Assembly (NCBI GenBank): GCA_016722705.1
Contig: JADKGN010000004.1
Coordinates: forward strand, 434,001 to 498,000
From: Candidatus Dechloromonas phosphoritropha
GTDB taxonomy: Bacteria; Pseudomonadota; Gammaproteobacteria; Burkholderiales; Rhodocyclaceae
Direction: 5' to 3'
Length of the DNA stretch: 64,000 bases
Shown: positions 56,992 to 64,000 of the stretch, in pieces
How the letters are laid out: each line of letters begins with the position of its first letter
Position numbering within the stretch: position 1 is the stretch's first letter
Translations under genes and position numbers: made by a program
The notes under the pieces: model-generated
The model's input: only the letters and a program-made list of their open reading frames with translations
What the model was told of the DNA's origin: nothing
Database searches by the model: none

Positions 56992-57508
56992 CCTGGCCTC
57001 CTCCGCGTTTCGTGATTCGAGGAGGACATTGTCGACAGCACGATCGGCGCTGGAAAGAACGCCGCAGAGTTACCGGTTACCCACAAACAAACCCCGCGCA
57101 CGGCAGTATTCGCCCAACTCCGCTTCCGCTAGCGGTGCCGTTTCCAGCACCACCGCAAACTTTGCAGGCCCGGCCCACTGCTCGGCGTTGCGCCCGTCAC
57201 CCGGCACCGCAACCCCGGCTTCCAGGGCAACCCGCCGCCACGCATACAGTGTCGCTTCTGTTACGTTGAACGCCCGCGCCAACACCGACACCGTCTCATT
57301 CCCCGGCGCCATCATTCGCGACAATACTTTCTGCTTCAGTTCCTTCGGATATCTCACGTCATCCTCTTCCTCGCCCCTGCTGTTCTGGTCTGAAGTCTAA
57401 ATCAGACCAAAGGGACAACTATCCTGACACAGTGGGATTCCCCGAAGGCGAGATTTGTGGTGACTCGAAGTCGAAACCCGCCAGGTGACGGTGAAGGGGG
57501 AAGCTGTA

Positions 57509-57626
57509 CAACTGTTTGTTCCAGGACTGGCCACGGCGTGATGGCTTCAATCTCGGCCAGTAATTGGTCACACCGCGTCTGCTGCTGCTTCAGCGCGTAT
57601 TCCGGTTCGAAAAAGCTTGTTTGCAT
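57509..57626 (-). pseudogene. IS5-family transposase N-terminal fragment
   Basis: MQTSFFEPEYALKQQQTRCDQLLAEIEAITPWPVLEQ resembles the conserved N-terminus of IS5-type transposases (...R-x4-LAE-x4-PW...). After this the sequence becomes unrelated. It is a scar at the right edge of the IS cluster. Confidence 0.55.
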
Positions 57627-57727
57627 CCGATCCAATCCGTGTCCAGCTTCGGCCGGAATTCGCAGTTTCGATCCGTGCACGCCGGCGATGCTTCCGGGTG
57701 ATGCCACGCCAGTCGGCGAGCATCCCT

Positions 57728-57755
57728 GAAAGCAAAAGCCCCGCCGAGCGAGGCT
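57728..57755 (-). terminator. Rho-independent terminator of the GDSL lipase gene
   Basis: Read on the reverse strand: AGCCTCGC-TCGG-CGGGGCT followed by TTTGCTTT, ending about 50 bp after the lipase stop. Confidence 0.65.
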
Positions 57756-57776
57756 GTGAACTGGACTTAAGTCGAG

Positions 57777-58871
57777 CTAAAGCACCATGCACTTGCGCGA
57801 CACGGCAATTCCGAACAGGCCGATGGCCAGCAGGAAGATCGTACCGGGTTCAGGAACAGCGGCGGCAAATTCCCGCCCAAGAACTGCGTGTGCACTGGTG
57901 GTCGGGTGCACCGAGTCCCAGAACACCCACTTGTCCCAGTTTCCCGGGTTACACAGGCCGCTCGCAAGATTATCGACACACGCCTTGTCGGTAACCTCGA
58001 AGCCGTAGGCGCCGGGGTCGGCGAGAATCCGGTTGAATTCCCCGAAGGTGTCGAACTGGACGATCTCGGCCGACGTCAGCGCCGCGTCGAGGGTGGTCAA
58101 TCCCTGTGCAAGGTAGAGATCGAAGGCACTACTCAGTGCCGTCATGTCGGCCTGATTTGGCGTACCGAGGAACGCCGGCGTATGCCCGAGATCGGGCATG
58201 TTGGGCACCAGAAAATGTTGCGCGCCAATCGAGGCCAGATAATTAACGGTTGAAAGGATGTTGCCGACGCCATTCCCGATGAGTTGTTCGATGGTCCCGG
58301 GAGCACCGGCCACACCGTCGACCTTACCGGGCACGCCGACCGTACCGGGCAAGTAGCCGTCTGTTGCCGCGTAATTGAACACGTCGTTCGGGAAGAGCCA
58401 GACGACGAACAGCGACGAAGCCGGATCGAAGACCGGGCTCTGCGCGGCAAACGTATTCAATTGCCAGTTGTTGCCCAAGTCGGTATAGATAGGCTGAAGG
58501 GGAACCGGCACACCTGGATTGACTGAATTGTAGTTCGCCACCCCGGTCGTGGCGCCGCCGATTGCGTAGTTGGTGCCTCCGACAAGCGATGGGGTGAAGC
58601 TGGTACTGCCCGGGTTATACGCCTGCCACAGGTATTCGACAGCGACCGGGCCGTTGGAATACTGACCGTTGTAGTAAGGGTAAGGTGGAATCACATACGG
58701 ACCACCCGGCACTTCAGCAGTGGCATAGGTGCTGGCTAGCCCACTATTCCCGCCATCCGAAAGACTGTCACCAAAAACATACAGGTTGGTCAGTTCCTGC
58801 AACGAGGCACTCGCCGAGACCGGCAAGCCAACGGAAACAATCAGCGCCATGCTGGCAACAAGCTTTTTCAC
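57777..58871 (-). CDS. SGNH/GDSL lipase/esterase with PEP-CTERM sorting signal
   Basis: The GTG at 58871 is chosen because AAGGGGG lies ~7 bp upstream and it gives a clean signal peptide (VKKLVASMALIVSVGLPVSASA); 364 aa. Block I FGDSLSDGGNS carries the nucleophilic Ser; GGTNYAIGGATT, WLFPNDVF and the terminal DSVHPTTSAH (Asp-His) complete the SGNH site. The C-terminus VPEPGTIFLLAIGLFGIAVSRK is a PEP-CTERM signal: PEP motif, hydrophobic helix and basic end, processed by exosortase. So it is a secreted, cell-surface-anchored hydrolase of polysaccharide-producing bacteria. No exosortase gene is in the window. Confidence 0.9.
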   Translation of the reverse strand: MKKLVASMALIVSVGLPVSASASLQELTNLYVFGDSLSDGGNSGLASTYATAEVPGGPYVIPPYPYYNGQYSNGPVAVEYLWQAYNPGSTSFTPSLVGGTNYAIGGATTGVANYNSVNPGVPVPLQPIYTDLGNNWQLNTFAAQSPVFDPASSLFVVWLFPNDVFNYAATDGYLPGTVGVPGKVDGVAGAPGTIEQLIGNGVGNILSTVNYLASIGAQHFLVPNMPDLGHTPAFLGTPNQADMTALSSAFDLYLAQGLTTLDAALTSAEIVQFDTFGEFNRILADPGAYGFEVTDKACVDNLASGLCNPGNWDKWVFWDSVHPTTSAHAVLGREFAAAVPEPGTIFLLAIGLFGIAVSRKCMVL

Positions 58872-59003
58872 CGGGTACCCCCTTCCGAAAACATCGTATC
58901 GAATGACATCTGCCTGACTGGCCCAACCGCTTGAGGCGCCCGGCCGATCCGGCAACTCTCTTGCAATCACCTTGCCTTAATTTCTGTAAAATAATATGCA
59001 ATA

Positions 59004-59198
59004 ATCATACCATAAGCGGTAAGCTATTGATTTTTAGTAATTGCATGTTCTGCACACCAGCGGTGTAGCCACCCGTTGTAAGATTTTCCGACAGTCACCT
59101 ATCATACCAAAAACAGTAAGGTATTGATTTTTAGCGATTGTCTGTTCTGGGGCAACAGCGGCGCAGCCACCCGTTGTAAGATTTTCCGACAGTCACCT
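59004..59198. repeat. Imperfect tandem duplication, 97-bp and 98-bp units
   Basis: Unit 1 59004-59100 and unit 2 59101-59198 both begin ATCATACC, share TATTGATTTTTAG, and end with the identical 32-bp tract from CCACCCGTTG to CAGTCACCT. The middles differ at several bases, so the duplication is old. They lie in the AT-richer divergent spacer between the GDSL lipase and nth. No coding sequence is seen. Confidence 0.85.
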
Positions 59199-59314
59199 CG
59201 TCCCTGCTCCTTCTTGGCTCTGTCCAGACGCGAAGTTTCCACGTCAGGTAGAATCGGGCACCGTGAAACGATGCCGATCCGGCCGCCCCGGACGTTACCC
59301 ACACCGCCTGCCCC

Positions 59315-59947
59315 GTGAACAAGACCCAGATCGCCGACTTCTATTCCCGCCTGGCGGCAGCCAATCCGGCGCCAACCACCGAACTCGAATACGCGACGCC
59401 GTTCCAGTTGCTGGTCGCCGTGATCCTCTCGGCGCAGGCGACCGATGTCGGGGTCAACAAGGCGACGGCGCGGCTTTTCCCGGTAGCGCCGACCGCGGAG
59501 ACCATGCTGGCGCTCGGCGAGGCGGGCCTCGTCGAATACATCAAGACCATCGGCCTGTTCCGCACCAAGGCGAGGAACGTCATCGCCACCTGCCGCCTGC
59601 TGGTCGAGCGCCATGGCGGCGCAGTCCCCGAGGAGCGCGCCGCGCTCGAAGCACTGCCCGGCGTCGGGCGCAAGACGGCCAACGTCGTTCTCAACACGGC
59701 CTTCGGCCAGCCGACGATCGCCGTCGATACGCACATCTTCCGCGTCGGTAACCGGACCGGACTCGCCCCCGGCAAGACTCCGCTCGACGTCGAGCAAAAG
59801 CTGCTCAAGGTCACACCGGCGCAATTCGCCAAGGATGCGCACCACTGGCTGATCCTGCACGGGCGTTACGTGTGCAAGGCGCGCAAGCCCGAATGCGGGC
59901 ACTGCGTCGTCGCCGATCTCTGCCACTATAAAGGCAAGACTGCATGA
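59315..59947 (+). CDS. nth: Endonuclease III
   Basis: A 210-aa base-excision-repair DNA glycosylase/AP lyase for oxidised pyrimidines. It has the helix-hairpin-helix LPGVGRKTANVVLNTAF with catalytic Lys, the catalytic Asp in IAVDTHIFRV, and a C-terminal [4Fe-4S] loop CKARKPECGHCVVADLC (C-x6-C-x2-C-x5-C). GTG start. Its TGA overlaps the ATG of the next gene, so it leads an operon-like run of five genes. Confidence 0.94.
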   Translation: MNKTQIADFYSRLAAANPAPTTELEYATPFQLLVAVILSAQATDVGVNKATARLFPVAPTAETMLALGEAGLVEYIKTIGLFRTKARNVIATCRLLVERHGGAVPEERAALEALPGVGRKTANVVLNTAFGQPTIAVDTHIFRVGNRTGLAPGKTPLDVEQKLLKVTPAQFAKDAHHWLILHGRYVCKARKPECGHCVVADLCHYKGKTA

Positions 59948-60966
59948 AGGTCGCCAGCAGCCTGGTCAGCGGTCCGCAACCGACGGCGGATCTGGCCGCA
60001 GCCGCCGTCCGCGACGCGCTACGGGCGGCCGGCCTCGAGCGCGCCGACAGCGTCCTGCTCTTTCTCACCCGCGACTACATGCGCCACGCGCAACCGGCGA
60101 TCGTCGCCGCCGCCCGTGCCGCCGGCACGCTGCAGGTCAGCGGGTGCACCGCCTACGGGCTGCTGACCGAAGAGGGCTGGCTGCTCGACCAGCCGGGGGC
60201 CGCGGCGCTGGTCATTGCCGATGCGGCGCCGGGCGCTGCCGACACGCGCCACGAGCCGCTGCTCTCGTTCACCGGCCATCATGCCCTACCCTACGACTGG
60301 CAGGCGCCGCCCGAACGTGCCGGATTGCTCGATACCGATGCCGTTACCTGGTCGCACGGACGGCTGGCCGGCGAGGCCGGGGCCGAGTTGCCGCTGGCCG
60401 GAATCCATGCCCGGATTGCCTGTTCGCCGGGCCTGCGCCTGCTGAGTCTGCCGCTAACGGTGAACGCAGTCGCCGGCTACGATCTGTGCGAGGTCGGCGG
60501 ACTCGCCGCCTTCGACAGCCTCCAGCGCAACCTGCCAGCCGAGTTGCGTGCGGAACCGCCGCTGCACCAGATCGTAGTGGCGCGCCAACCGGGAACTCCC
60601 GCCGTCCCCATCCTCGCGGCCAACGCCGACGGCTCGCTGACCCTGGCCGAAGCGCTGGCGATCGACGAACCAGTGCGCTGGGCCATCCGCCAGCCGTTGA
60701 GCGCCGAACAGGACATGCGGCAATCGCTGCTTGCCACGGTCAACCCGGAAAAACCGCCGAATTTCGCGCTGATGTTTTCCTGCCTCGGCCGTGGCCCGCT
60801 GTTCTACGGCGACGACGACCGCGACCTGCTCGCCTTCCGCGGGATGTTCCCCGGTGTCCCGCTGCTCGGCGCCTACGGCAGCGGCCAAATCGCCCCCGTT
60901 GGCAATGGCAACCGCCTGTTCCAGAACACCGTCGTCACCCTGCTTTGCGAAAGCGCCCATGTTTAG
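59944..60966 (+). CDS. FIST domain-containing protein
   Basis: A 340-aa protein. The N-terminal part resembles the FIST sensory domain (LLFLTRDYMRHAQPAIVAAARAAGTLQVSGCTAYGLLTEEGW). The C-terminal part resembles FIST_C (PPNFALMFSCLGRGPLFYGDDDRDLLAFRGMFPGVPLLGAYGSGQIAPV). FIST proteins are predicted small-ligand sensors, but this one has no output domain. It overlaps nth by 4 bp and the DUF1841 gene by 8 bp. Confidence 0.75.
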   Translation: MKVASSLVSGPQPTADLAAAAVRDALRAAGLERADSVLLFLTRDYMRHAQPAIVAAARAAGTLQVSGCTAYGLLTEEGWLLDQPGAAALVIADAAPGAADTRHEPLLSFTGHHALPYDWQAPPERAGLLDTDAVTWSHGRLAGEAGAELPLAGIHARIACSPGLRLLSLPLTVNAVAGYDLCEVGGLAAFDSLQRNLPAELRAEPPLHQIVVARQPGTPAVPILAANADGSLTLAEALAIDEPVRWAIRQPLSAEQDMRQSLLATVNPEKPPNFALMFSCLGRGPLFYGDDDRDLLAFRGMFPGVPLLGAYGSGQIAPVGNGNRLFQNTVVTLLCESAHV

Positions 60967-61390
60967 TCCCTCCCGCGATCAGGTTCGCCAGTTTTTCTGC
61001 GCTGCCTGGAAGAAACACCAGGAACGGCTGCCGCTGGTCGGCGCCGAAATCACCGCCGCCGACATCGCCGCGCGTCATCCCGAATATCACGCCCTGCTCG
61101 CCGACAGCGCCGGAGCGCTGGAAAAGGAATGGACGCCCGAAGGCGGGCAGATGAATCCCTTCCTCCATCTCTCGCTGCATCTTGCCATCCACGAGCAGGT
61201 CAGCATCGACCAGCCGCCGGGAATCCGCGCAGCGTTCAACCGCCTGCGCGCGAAAATGGAAGCCCACGCCGCCGAACACGTCCTGCTCGAATGCCTGGGT
61301 GAAACCATCTGGCGCGCCCAGCGCAGTGGCGGACCCATGGACACGGCAGCCTACCTTGACCAGATCAACCGCAGCGCCAGCCAAACTTGA
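60959..61390 (+). CDS. DUF1841 family protein
   Basis: A 143-aa cytoplasmic protein starting MFSPSRDQVRQFFCAAWKKH. Family signatures are MNPFLHLSLHLAIHEQVSIDQPPGIR and HAAEHVLLECLGETIWRAQRSG, with several conserved His residues. Function unknown; in betaproteobacteria it commonly lies next to nth, as here. Confidence 0.85.
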   Translation: MFSPSRDQVRQFFCAAWKKHQERLPLVGAEITAADIAARHPEYHALLADSAGALEKEWTPEGGQMNPFLHLSLHLAIHEQVSIDQPPGIRAAFNRLRAKMEAHAAEHVLLECLGETIWRAQRSGGPMDTAAYLDQINRSASQT

Positions 61391-61400
61391 GGATGCCACA

Positions 61401-62240
61401 GTGAAATTCGAAGGTACCGACTCCTACGTCACCACCCGCGACCTGACCCTCGCCGTCAATGCCGCCAACGTGCTGCAACGCCCGCTGCTGATCAAGGGCG
61501 AGCCAGGTACCGGCAAGACTCTGCTCGCCGAGGAAGTGGCGCGGGCGCTGAACATGCCGCTGTTCCAGTGGCACATCAAGTCGACGACCAAGGCGCAGCA
61601 GGGACTCTACGAATATGATGCCGTTTCGCGCCTGCGCGACTCCCAGCTCGGCGACCCGCGCGTCGAGGACATCGCCCACTACATCGTGCCCGGCGTCCTC
61701 TGGCAGGCCTTCGATTGCGATCAGCGTCCGGTCGTCCTGATCGACGAGATCGACAAGGCCGACATCGAGTTTCCCAACGACCTGCTGCGCGAACTCGACC
61801 GCATGGAATTCTTCTGCTACGAACTCCATCGCACGATCAAGGCACGCCACCGGCCGCTGATCATCATCACCTCGAACAACGAGAAGGAGTTGCCGGATGC
61901 CTTCCTGCGCCGCTGCTTCTTTCACTACATCAAGTTTCCCGACAAGCTGACGATGACGCGTATCGTCGACGTCCATTTCCCGGCCCTCAAGCGCGACTTG
62001 CTGCGCGAGGCGCTGGAAGTCTTCTTCGACCTGCGCGAGGTGCCCGGCCTCAAAAAGAAGCCGTCGACCAGCGAACTGCTCGACTGGCTGAAGCTCCTGC
62101 TGGCCGAGGACATCCCACCCGAAGCGCTGCGCGCCAAGGACGCGAAGGACGCGATTCCGCCCATGCACGGCGCCCTGCTCAAGAACGAGCAGGACGTCCA
62201 TCTCTTCGAACGCCTGGCGTTCATGGCGCGCCGCAAGTAA
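61401..62240 (+). CDS. MoxR-type AAA+ ATPase
   Basis: 279 aa from the GTG at 61401 (GAGGA upstream). Walker A GEPGTGKTLLAEE near residue 33, Walker B VVLIDEIDKAD, sensor-1 IITSNNEKELPDAFLRRCFFHYIKF with arginine fingers, and a C-terminal lid. MoxR ATPases act as chaperones with a VWA-domain partner, here encoded directly downstream with no gap. Confidence 0.88.
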   Translation: MKFEGTDSYVTTRDLTLAVNAANVLQRPLLIKGEPGTGKTLLAEEVARALNMPLFQWHIKSTTKAQQGLYEYDAVSRLRDSQLGDPRVEDIAHYIVPGVLWQAFDCDQRPVVLIDEIDKADIEFPNDLLRELDRMEFFCYELHRTIKARHRPLIIITSNNEKELPDAFLRRCFFHYIKFPDKLTMTRIVDVHFPALKRDLLREALEVFFDLREVPGLKKKPSTSELLDWLKLLLAEDIPPEALRAKDAKDAIPPMHGALLKNEQDVHLFERLAFMARRK

Positions 62241-63413
62241 GTGCTGGTCGACTTCTTCCTGCACCTCAAGGCCCGCCAGCTCCCGGTGTCGACCAAGGAG
62301 TTGCTGGCCCTGCTCGAGGCGCTGCAGGCGCGGTTGGTCGGTGCCAGCGTCGACGATTTCTACCTGCTGGCGCGCGCCATCCTGATCAAGGACGAAGCCC
62401 TCTACGACCGCTTCGACCGTGCCTTCGGCGAGTACTTCAAGGGCGTCGAGGCGCTGCCCGGGATGGCAGCGATGATTCCCGAGGAATGGCTGGAACTGGC
62501 GGCCAAACGTCACCTTTCCGAAGAGGACCGACTCAAGCTGCAGAAGCTCGGCTACGAAAAACTGTTCGAGGAATTCAAGAAGCGACTCGCTGAACAGAAG
62601 GAGCGTCACGCTGGCGGCAACAAATGGATCGGCACCGCCGGCACCTCACCCTACGGCCATGGTGGCTACCATCCGGAAGGCATCCGCATCGGCGGCGAAT
62701 CGGCCGGCAACCGGACGGCGATCAAGGTCTGGGAACAACGCGAATTCCGCAACCTCGATGACACGGTCGATCTCGGCGTGCGCAACATCAAGGTCGCGCT
62801 GCGCCGCCTGCGCCGTTTCGCCCGCCAGGGCGCGGCGACCGAACTCGACCTCGACGGGACGATCGCCGGCACCGCCCGCAACGCCGGCTGGCTCGACCTG
62901 CAACTGCGCCCGGAACGACACAACGCGGTCAAGGTCCTGCTCTTTCTCGACATCGGCGGCTCGATGGACGACCACATCACGGCCTGCGAGGAACTTTTTT
63001 CAGCCGCGCGCAGCGAGTTCAAACACCTCGAACATTTCTATTTCCACAACTGCATCTATGAGGGCGTCTGGAAGGACAACCGGCGGCGGCACGACGAGCG
63101 CATGCCGACCTGGGACGTGATCCACACCTACGGCGCCGACTACAAGCTGATCTTCGTCGGCGACGCGACGATGAGTCCCTACGAGATTGCCCGGCCCGGC
63201 GGCAGCGTCGAACACTGGAACGAGGAAGCCGGCACCACCTGGCTGGAGCGCATGTTTAACACGTGGTCACGGGCTGTCTGGCTGAATCCGCTGCCTGAGG
63301 AGCACTGGACCTATACACCATCGCTCCATATGATCCGGCAGCTTTTCGGCAACCGGATGTTCCCGCTGAGCCCGGAAGGGCTCGAGCGCGCCATGCGCGC
63401 CCTGTCCCGCTAG
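62241..63413 (+). CDS. VWA (CoxE-like) domain protein, MoxR partner
   Basis: 390 aa, GTG start immediately after the moxR stop. The C-terminal von Willebrand A domain has a MIDAS-type DIGGSMDD (D-x-G-x-S), a Thr/Asp-bearing FVGDATMSPYEI, and a PLPEEHW end. The N-terminal ~190 residues are helical and charged. The pair presumably assembles or activates a metal-dependent complex; the target is unknown. Confidence 0.87.
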   Translation: MLVDFFLHLKARQLPVSTKELLALLEALQARLVGASVDDFYLLARAILIKDEALYDRFDRAFGEYFKGVEALPGMAAMIPEEWLELAAKRHLSEEDRLKLQKLGYEKLFEEFKKRLAEQKERHAGGNKWIGTAGTSPYGHGGYHPEGIRIGGESAGNRTAIKVWEQREFRNLDDTVDLGVRNIKVALRRLRRFARQGAATELDLDGTIAGTARNAGWLDLQLRPERHNAVKVLLFLDIGGSMDDHITACEELFSAARSEFKHLEHFYFHNCIYEGVWKDNRRRHDERMPTWDVIHTYGADYKLIFVGDATMSPYEIARPGGSVEHWNEEAGTTWLERMFNTWSRAVWLNPLPEEHWTYTPSLHMIRQLFGNRMFPLSPEGLERAMRALSR

Positions 63414-63420
63414 CGCACTC

Positions 63421-64000
63421 CTACTGCTCGTCTCCCGGCGGCGCGACCTTGACGACCTCGTCGAGTGAAGTCAGTCCCTGCGCCACCTTCAACGCGCCGG
63501 AAATGCGCAGCGGGCGCATGCCCTCGCGGCTGGCGAGATCGCGCAACTGCGCCACTTCGGTGTTGTTCCGGATGACCTTGCGCATTTCCGGCGAATTGAG
63601 CAGGATTTCGTAGATGCCGACGCGCCCGCTGTAGCCAGTCATCCGGCATTCGAGGCAGCCGACCGGCTGATGCAGTTGCAGCGGCTCGTTCGATTTCCAT
63701 GGCAACACCAGCGCCCGCCAGGTCGCCTTCTGGTCCTCGCTGATCGGCATCGCCTTCTTGCAGTGCGGGCACAGCGTTCGCACCAGGCGCTGCGCCATGA
63801 CGCCGAGCATGGTCGAATTGATCAGGTAGGCGGGCATGCCGAGGTCGAGCATGCGGGTGATCGCCGACGGCGCATCGTTGGTGTGCAGCGTCGACAGCAC
63901 AAGGTGCCCGGTCAACGCCGCCTGAATGGCCATTTCCGCCGTTTCGAGATCGCGGATCTCGCCGATCATGATGATGTCCGGGTCCTGCCGCATCAACGCC
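63421..64000 (-). CDS. Type II secretion / type IV pilus assembly ATPase, C-terminal part (5' end outside window)
   Basis: About 190 codons of a GspE/PilB-family ATPase: Walker B and Asp/His boxes LMRQDPDIIMIGEIRDLETAEMA and ALTGHLVLSTLHTNDA, then the tetracysteine zinc site (C-PHC ... GCLECRMTGYSGRVGIYEIL), ending APPGDEQ. Convergent with the VWA gene, only 7 bp between stops. PilB and GspE cannot be told apart from this fragment. Confidence 0.88.
   Translation of the reverse strand, partial: ALMRQDPDIIMIGEIRDLETAEMAIQAALTGHLVLSTLHTNDAPSAITRMLDLGMPAYLINSTMLGVMAQRLVRTLCPHCKKAMPISEDQKATWRALVLPWKSNEPLQLHQPVGCLECRMTGYSGRVGIYEILLNSPEMRKVIRNNTEVAQLRDLASREGMRPLRISGALKVAQGLTSLDEVVKVAPPGDEQ

Larger units (their letters stand above)
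52287..57080 (-). mobile_element. IS66-family element (reverse), interrupted by a second IS66
   Basis: The ends are IS66-type GTAACCGG(C/T)AACT... inverted repeats at 52287 and ending 57080. A perfect 8-bp target duplication CCACAAAC lies at 52279-52286 and 57081-57088. It carries tnpA, a split tnpB and tnpC. Net length without the inner IS66 and its duplication is 2393 bp, equal to the inner copy. Confidence 0.93.
52070..57357 (-). pseudogene. IS3-family OrfA split by IS66
   Basis: N-terminal part 57081-57357 (GTG start; RYPKELKQKVLSRM...VSVLARAFNVTEATLYAWRR, an HTH) and C-terminal part 52070-52286 (AQVREWREVCESAFMPP...ADRLRIRELERDLGRKDRALAETAALLILRKK, coiled coil). Removing the IS66 and one CCACAAAC copy gives 486 bp, 162 codons in one frame, with the junction RGLFV-AQVREW. 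Residues coded by the 46-bp palindrome (52205-52250) look like an extra insertion. Confidence 0.85.
50992..57429 (-). mobile_element. IS3-family element carrying a nested IS66 pair
   Basis: The ends share TGTCA(A/G)GATAGTTGTC(A/C)C (starting 50992; complement ending 57429). The element holds orfB and an orfA that is split by the IS66 insertion at 52287-57080. With the IS66 material removed it is about 1.6 kb, normal for IS3. No 3-4 bp duplication is seen, and the acyl-CoA dehydrogenase does not continue on the right side. Confidence 0.85.

Noticed and set aside
59004..59198. Possible CRISPR-like array
   Set aside because: Only two long units in direct contact with no spacers; a tandem duplication, not CRISPR.

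Overview
The window reads as chromosome of a GC-rich betaproteobacterium, most likely of the Rhodocyclales (Accumulibacter / Dechloromonas / Azonexus type). This is inferred from the gene mix: HoxF-type hydrogenase diaphorase, a MaoC-Pta fusion with acetate kinase, class II ribonucleotide reductase, coniferyl aldehyde dehydrogenase, a very large NdvB, a PEP-CTERM lipase and a molybdate cluster. No rRNA, tRNA or CRISPR array was seen.

Layout. 1-7.7 kb: 3'-truncated hoxF (-), then pta-ackA (+) closed by a terminator, then nrdJ behind a textbook pair of NrdR boxes. 7.9-11.0 kb: a lower-GC island with a single 1056-aa protein joining a metallophosphoesterase to a P-loop STAND-like NTPase, followed by an IS4-family element. 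12.6-20.1 kb: a DUF1015 gene, folB-folA, aldehyde dehydrogenase, a PHB-depolymerase-like esterase, and decayed remnants (PQQ dehydrogenase tail, IS3 piece, phosphoketolase). 20.2-29.0 kb: ndvB (2915 aa). 29.1-34.9 kb: an ISAs1 element split by an IS110/IS1111 element, a GH15 glucoamylase cut off by an IS3 element. 34.9-42.2 kb: lldD, an SLC13 permease and the modE-modABC cluster with a ModE-like operator. 42.2-57.6 kb: an IS graveyard. 57.8-64 kb: ordinary chromosome (GDSL lipase, nth, FIST protein, DUF1841, MoxR, VWA protein, 3' part of a PilB/GspE ATPase).

The IS graveyard can be resolved into exact nested insertions. One lysR gene (894 bp, 297 aa when re-joined in frame) is split into three pieces by two insertions. 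The first is an unclassified 1619-bp element (here called ISX), itself interrupted by an IS1380 element. The second is an IS256 element, itself interrupted by a second, equal-length copy of ISX. Divergent from lysR lie an itaconyl-CoA-hydratase-like gene and an acyl-CoA dehydrogenase remnant, suggesting a destroyed itaconate-type catabolic locus. The dehydrogenase is broken by a GGCT repeat expansion and by an IS3 element. That IS3 carries an IS66 with an 8-bp target duplication, and the IS66 carries a second IS66 inserted in opposite orientation, also with an 8-bp duplication.

The two best leads are ISX and the phosphoesterase-NTPase gene. ISX is a compact one-gene element with no terminal inverted repeats. 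Both copies sit at TTAG, and the 504-aa protein belongs to no transposase class I recognise. The phosphoesterase-NTPase gene at 7864-11034 has the architecture of a self-contained, possibly anti-phage, STAND system.
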